Below, piece by piece: positions 5,022 through 6,113 of a stretch of 6,113 nucleotides of DNA. Under the pieces are notes generated by a model. That model did no database searches. It was given only the letters and a program-made list of their open reading frames with translations, and was not told where the DNA came from. Within the stretch, counting starts at the first letter, position 1, and each line of letters starts with the position of its first letter. A program made the position numbers and the translations under genes. The stretch comes from Lachnospiraceae bacterium (lineage in GTDB: Bacteria; Bacillota_A; Clostridia; Lachnospirales; Lachnospiraceae): the NCBI GenBank assembly GCA_017540915.1, contig JAFYAD010000170.1, positions 1-6,113 on the forward strand, written 5' to 3'.

Positions 5022-6113
5022 ATGAAACTGAGACTTGGTGATTCGAGTGCGAGTAGTGATTATAGCAGCGCAGGCGGTGGATATGACCAGAGCAGTGCCG
5101 GCGGATATTCAAATCCGGGTGCGGGATTGGCGCAGGGCGGCAGCCAGTCATATGCTGAACAGCCTTCACCGCAGCAGACTCTGAAAAGCGGTGGCGCATT
5201 TGATAATAACGCCATTAAAAAGCTTCGTCTCGGCGATACCCTGATAGAGATGGGATATATCACAGATGCACAGCTTGGAGAGGCGTTAGCTTACCAAAAG
5301 GAACATAAGGGTGAGCGTATCGGCGCAATTCTCATACAACAGGGTTTTATCAGTGAGCGTCAGATGCTGGGCGCCCTTGCAGAGAAGCTGAATCTTGAGG
5401 TTATAGATATTTCAAATTACAAGGTTGATATCGATGCGGTCGACATGATACCTGAGCAGCTGGCTGTAAATTATGTCATGCTGCCGATCGGTACCGAGGG
5501 TGACCGTCTCCAGCTGGTTGTGAACGATCCCCTGAATCTTTATGGTAGAGAGGATATCAGGCAGACCACCGGTATGAACATTGAGCTGTTCATATCGGAA
5601 GCGGAACCTCTTAAAAATGCGATACACTATTATTACGCAGAGATTTCCGCTAAGGAAGCGGTTACGGCTGCCAATAAGAACATCGAGGAGTCGGCTGTCG
5701 ATGAAATGCTCATCGACACGTCAGATGCGACGGATGACACTCCCATCATAAATCTTGTTAACAGTTTGCTGGACAAGGCATACGCCGACAATGTATCGGA
5801 CATACACATTGAGCCCTTTGAAAAAAACACACTGGTCAGAATGTGTATTGATGGTGCCATGGTGGAGTATGTCACTCTCCAGAAGAGCATACATGCGTCA
5901 CTGATAGCCCGTATCAAGATCATAGCAGAGCTTGATATAGCAGAAAGAAGGGTTCCACAGGACGGACATTTCCGTGTCAGGATCAGAGATCAGATAGTGA
6001 ACGTCCGTGTTTCCATCATACCCACCTCTTTTGGCGAGAAGGCGGTCTTAAGAATGCTGGCCAATAATGCCACCATCGATTACCCCGGAACCTTTGGTAT
6101 GACTGAGGAAAAC
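5022..6113 (+). CDS. pilB: PilB, T4P assembly ATPase with MshEN c-di-GMP-binding domain (3' truncated by window)
   Basis: The first 364 residues are present; the frame is open to the window edge, so this is truncation by the window and not a pseudogene. Residues 8-63 are a Gly/Ser/Gln-rich low-complexity tail. Residues 67-200 form an MshEN (GspE N-terminal) domain. Its first motif (69-92) fits RLG-x2-L-x3-G-x6-L-x3-L-x2-Q at every position; the second (99-122) fits with I100, M115 and K122 in place of L, L and Q. The ATPase N2 region begins with PIINLVNSLLDKA (241-253) and SDIHIEPFE (259-267), then RMCIDGAMVE (273-282), LDIAERRVPQDG (304-315) and SFGEKAVLRML (336-346). The sequence stops at FGMTEEN, just before the expected Walker A loop. 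The product should be a cytoplasmic hexameric ATPase that powers pilin insertion through PilC. The ribosome site GAGGAA (5011-5016) lies inside the end of pilO, so translation is probably coupled (2 nt between genes). PilB rather than PilT is indicated by the MshEN domain. Confidence 0.94.
   Translation, partial: MKLRLGDSSASSDYSSAGGGYDQSSAGGYSNPGAGLAQGGSQSYAEQPSPQQTLKSGGAFDNNAIKKLRLGDTLIEMGYITDAQLGEALAYQKEHKGERIGAILIQQGFISERQMLGALAEKLNLEVIDISNYKVDIDAVDMIPEQLAVNYVMLPIGTEGDRLQLVVNDPLNLYGREDIRQTTGMNIELFISEAEPLKNAIHYYYAEISAKEAVTAANKNIEESAVDEMLIDTSDATDDTPIINLVNSLLDKAYADNVSDIHIEPFEKNTLVRMCIDGAMVEYVTLQKSIHASLIARIKIIAELDIAERRVPQDGHFRVRIRDQIVNVRVSIIPTSFGEKAVLRMLANNATIDYPGTFGMTEEN

Noticed and set aside
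1..6113. CRISPR array, tRNA, rRNA, insertion sequence or phage genes
   Set aside because: No spaced direct repeats, transposase-like frames, tRNA-like cloverleaf or phage proteins were seen. All convincing coding sequence belongs to the pilus operon.

Overview
The window carries most of a type IV pilus (T4P) assembly operon, all on the + strand. The codon use (frequent ATA, AGA and AGG), moderate GC, strong purine-rich ribosome binding sites and the fused PilM-PilN protein suggest a Gram-positive anaerobe of the Clostridia, perhaps Lachnospiraceae. This placement is an inference from style, not from a marker gene.

Layout. Positions 1-169 hold a possible 15-codon tail of an upstream gene (ending at 50) and then AT-rich DNA with dyad symmetry. 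A near-consensus sigma-A promoter (170-198) drives a major-pilin-like gene (251-736) with a textbook class III prepilin signal. A perfect 9-bp stem followed by six T (756-787) sits directly behind the pilin. A leader of about 145 nt with potential alternative hairpins (825-870) then leads into five closely spaced genes: a small pilin-like membrane protein without a processing site (932-1396), PilC (1426-2622), a PilM-PilN fusion (2716-4185), PilO (4198-5019) and PilB, cut off by the window end (5022-6113).

How they work together. PilB is the cytoplasmic assembly ATPase and PilC is its inner-membrane partner. PilM/N and PilO form the alignment complex that links the motor to the envelope. The pilin is the subunit that is polymerised. 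The pilin-specific promoter and the terminator behind it fit a design in which the abundant subunit is made in excess over the machine. PilB carries two MshEN motifs, of the type that bind cyclic di-GMP, so pilus assembly is probably under second-messenger control. Prepilin peptidase (PilD), the retraction ATPase PilT and a separate pilN gene are not in the window.

Most unusual points: (1) the second gene looks like a pilin paralogue whose leader, cleavage site and Glu5 have been replaced by a plain membrane anchor; (2) PilB starts with about 60 residues of Gly/Ser/Gln-rich tail whose first residues, KLRLGD, exactly repeat the start of its own c-di-GMP motif at residues 67-72, although the codons have diverged; (3) PilM and PilN are fused into one GspL-like membrane protein with an apparently degraded nucleotide-binding site.
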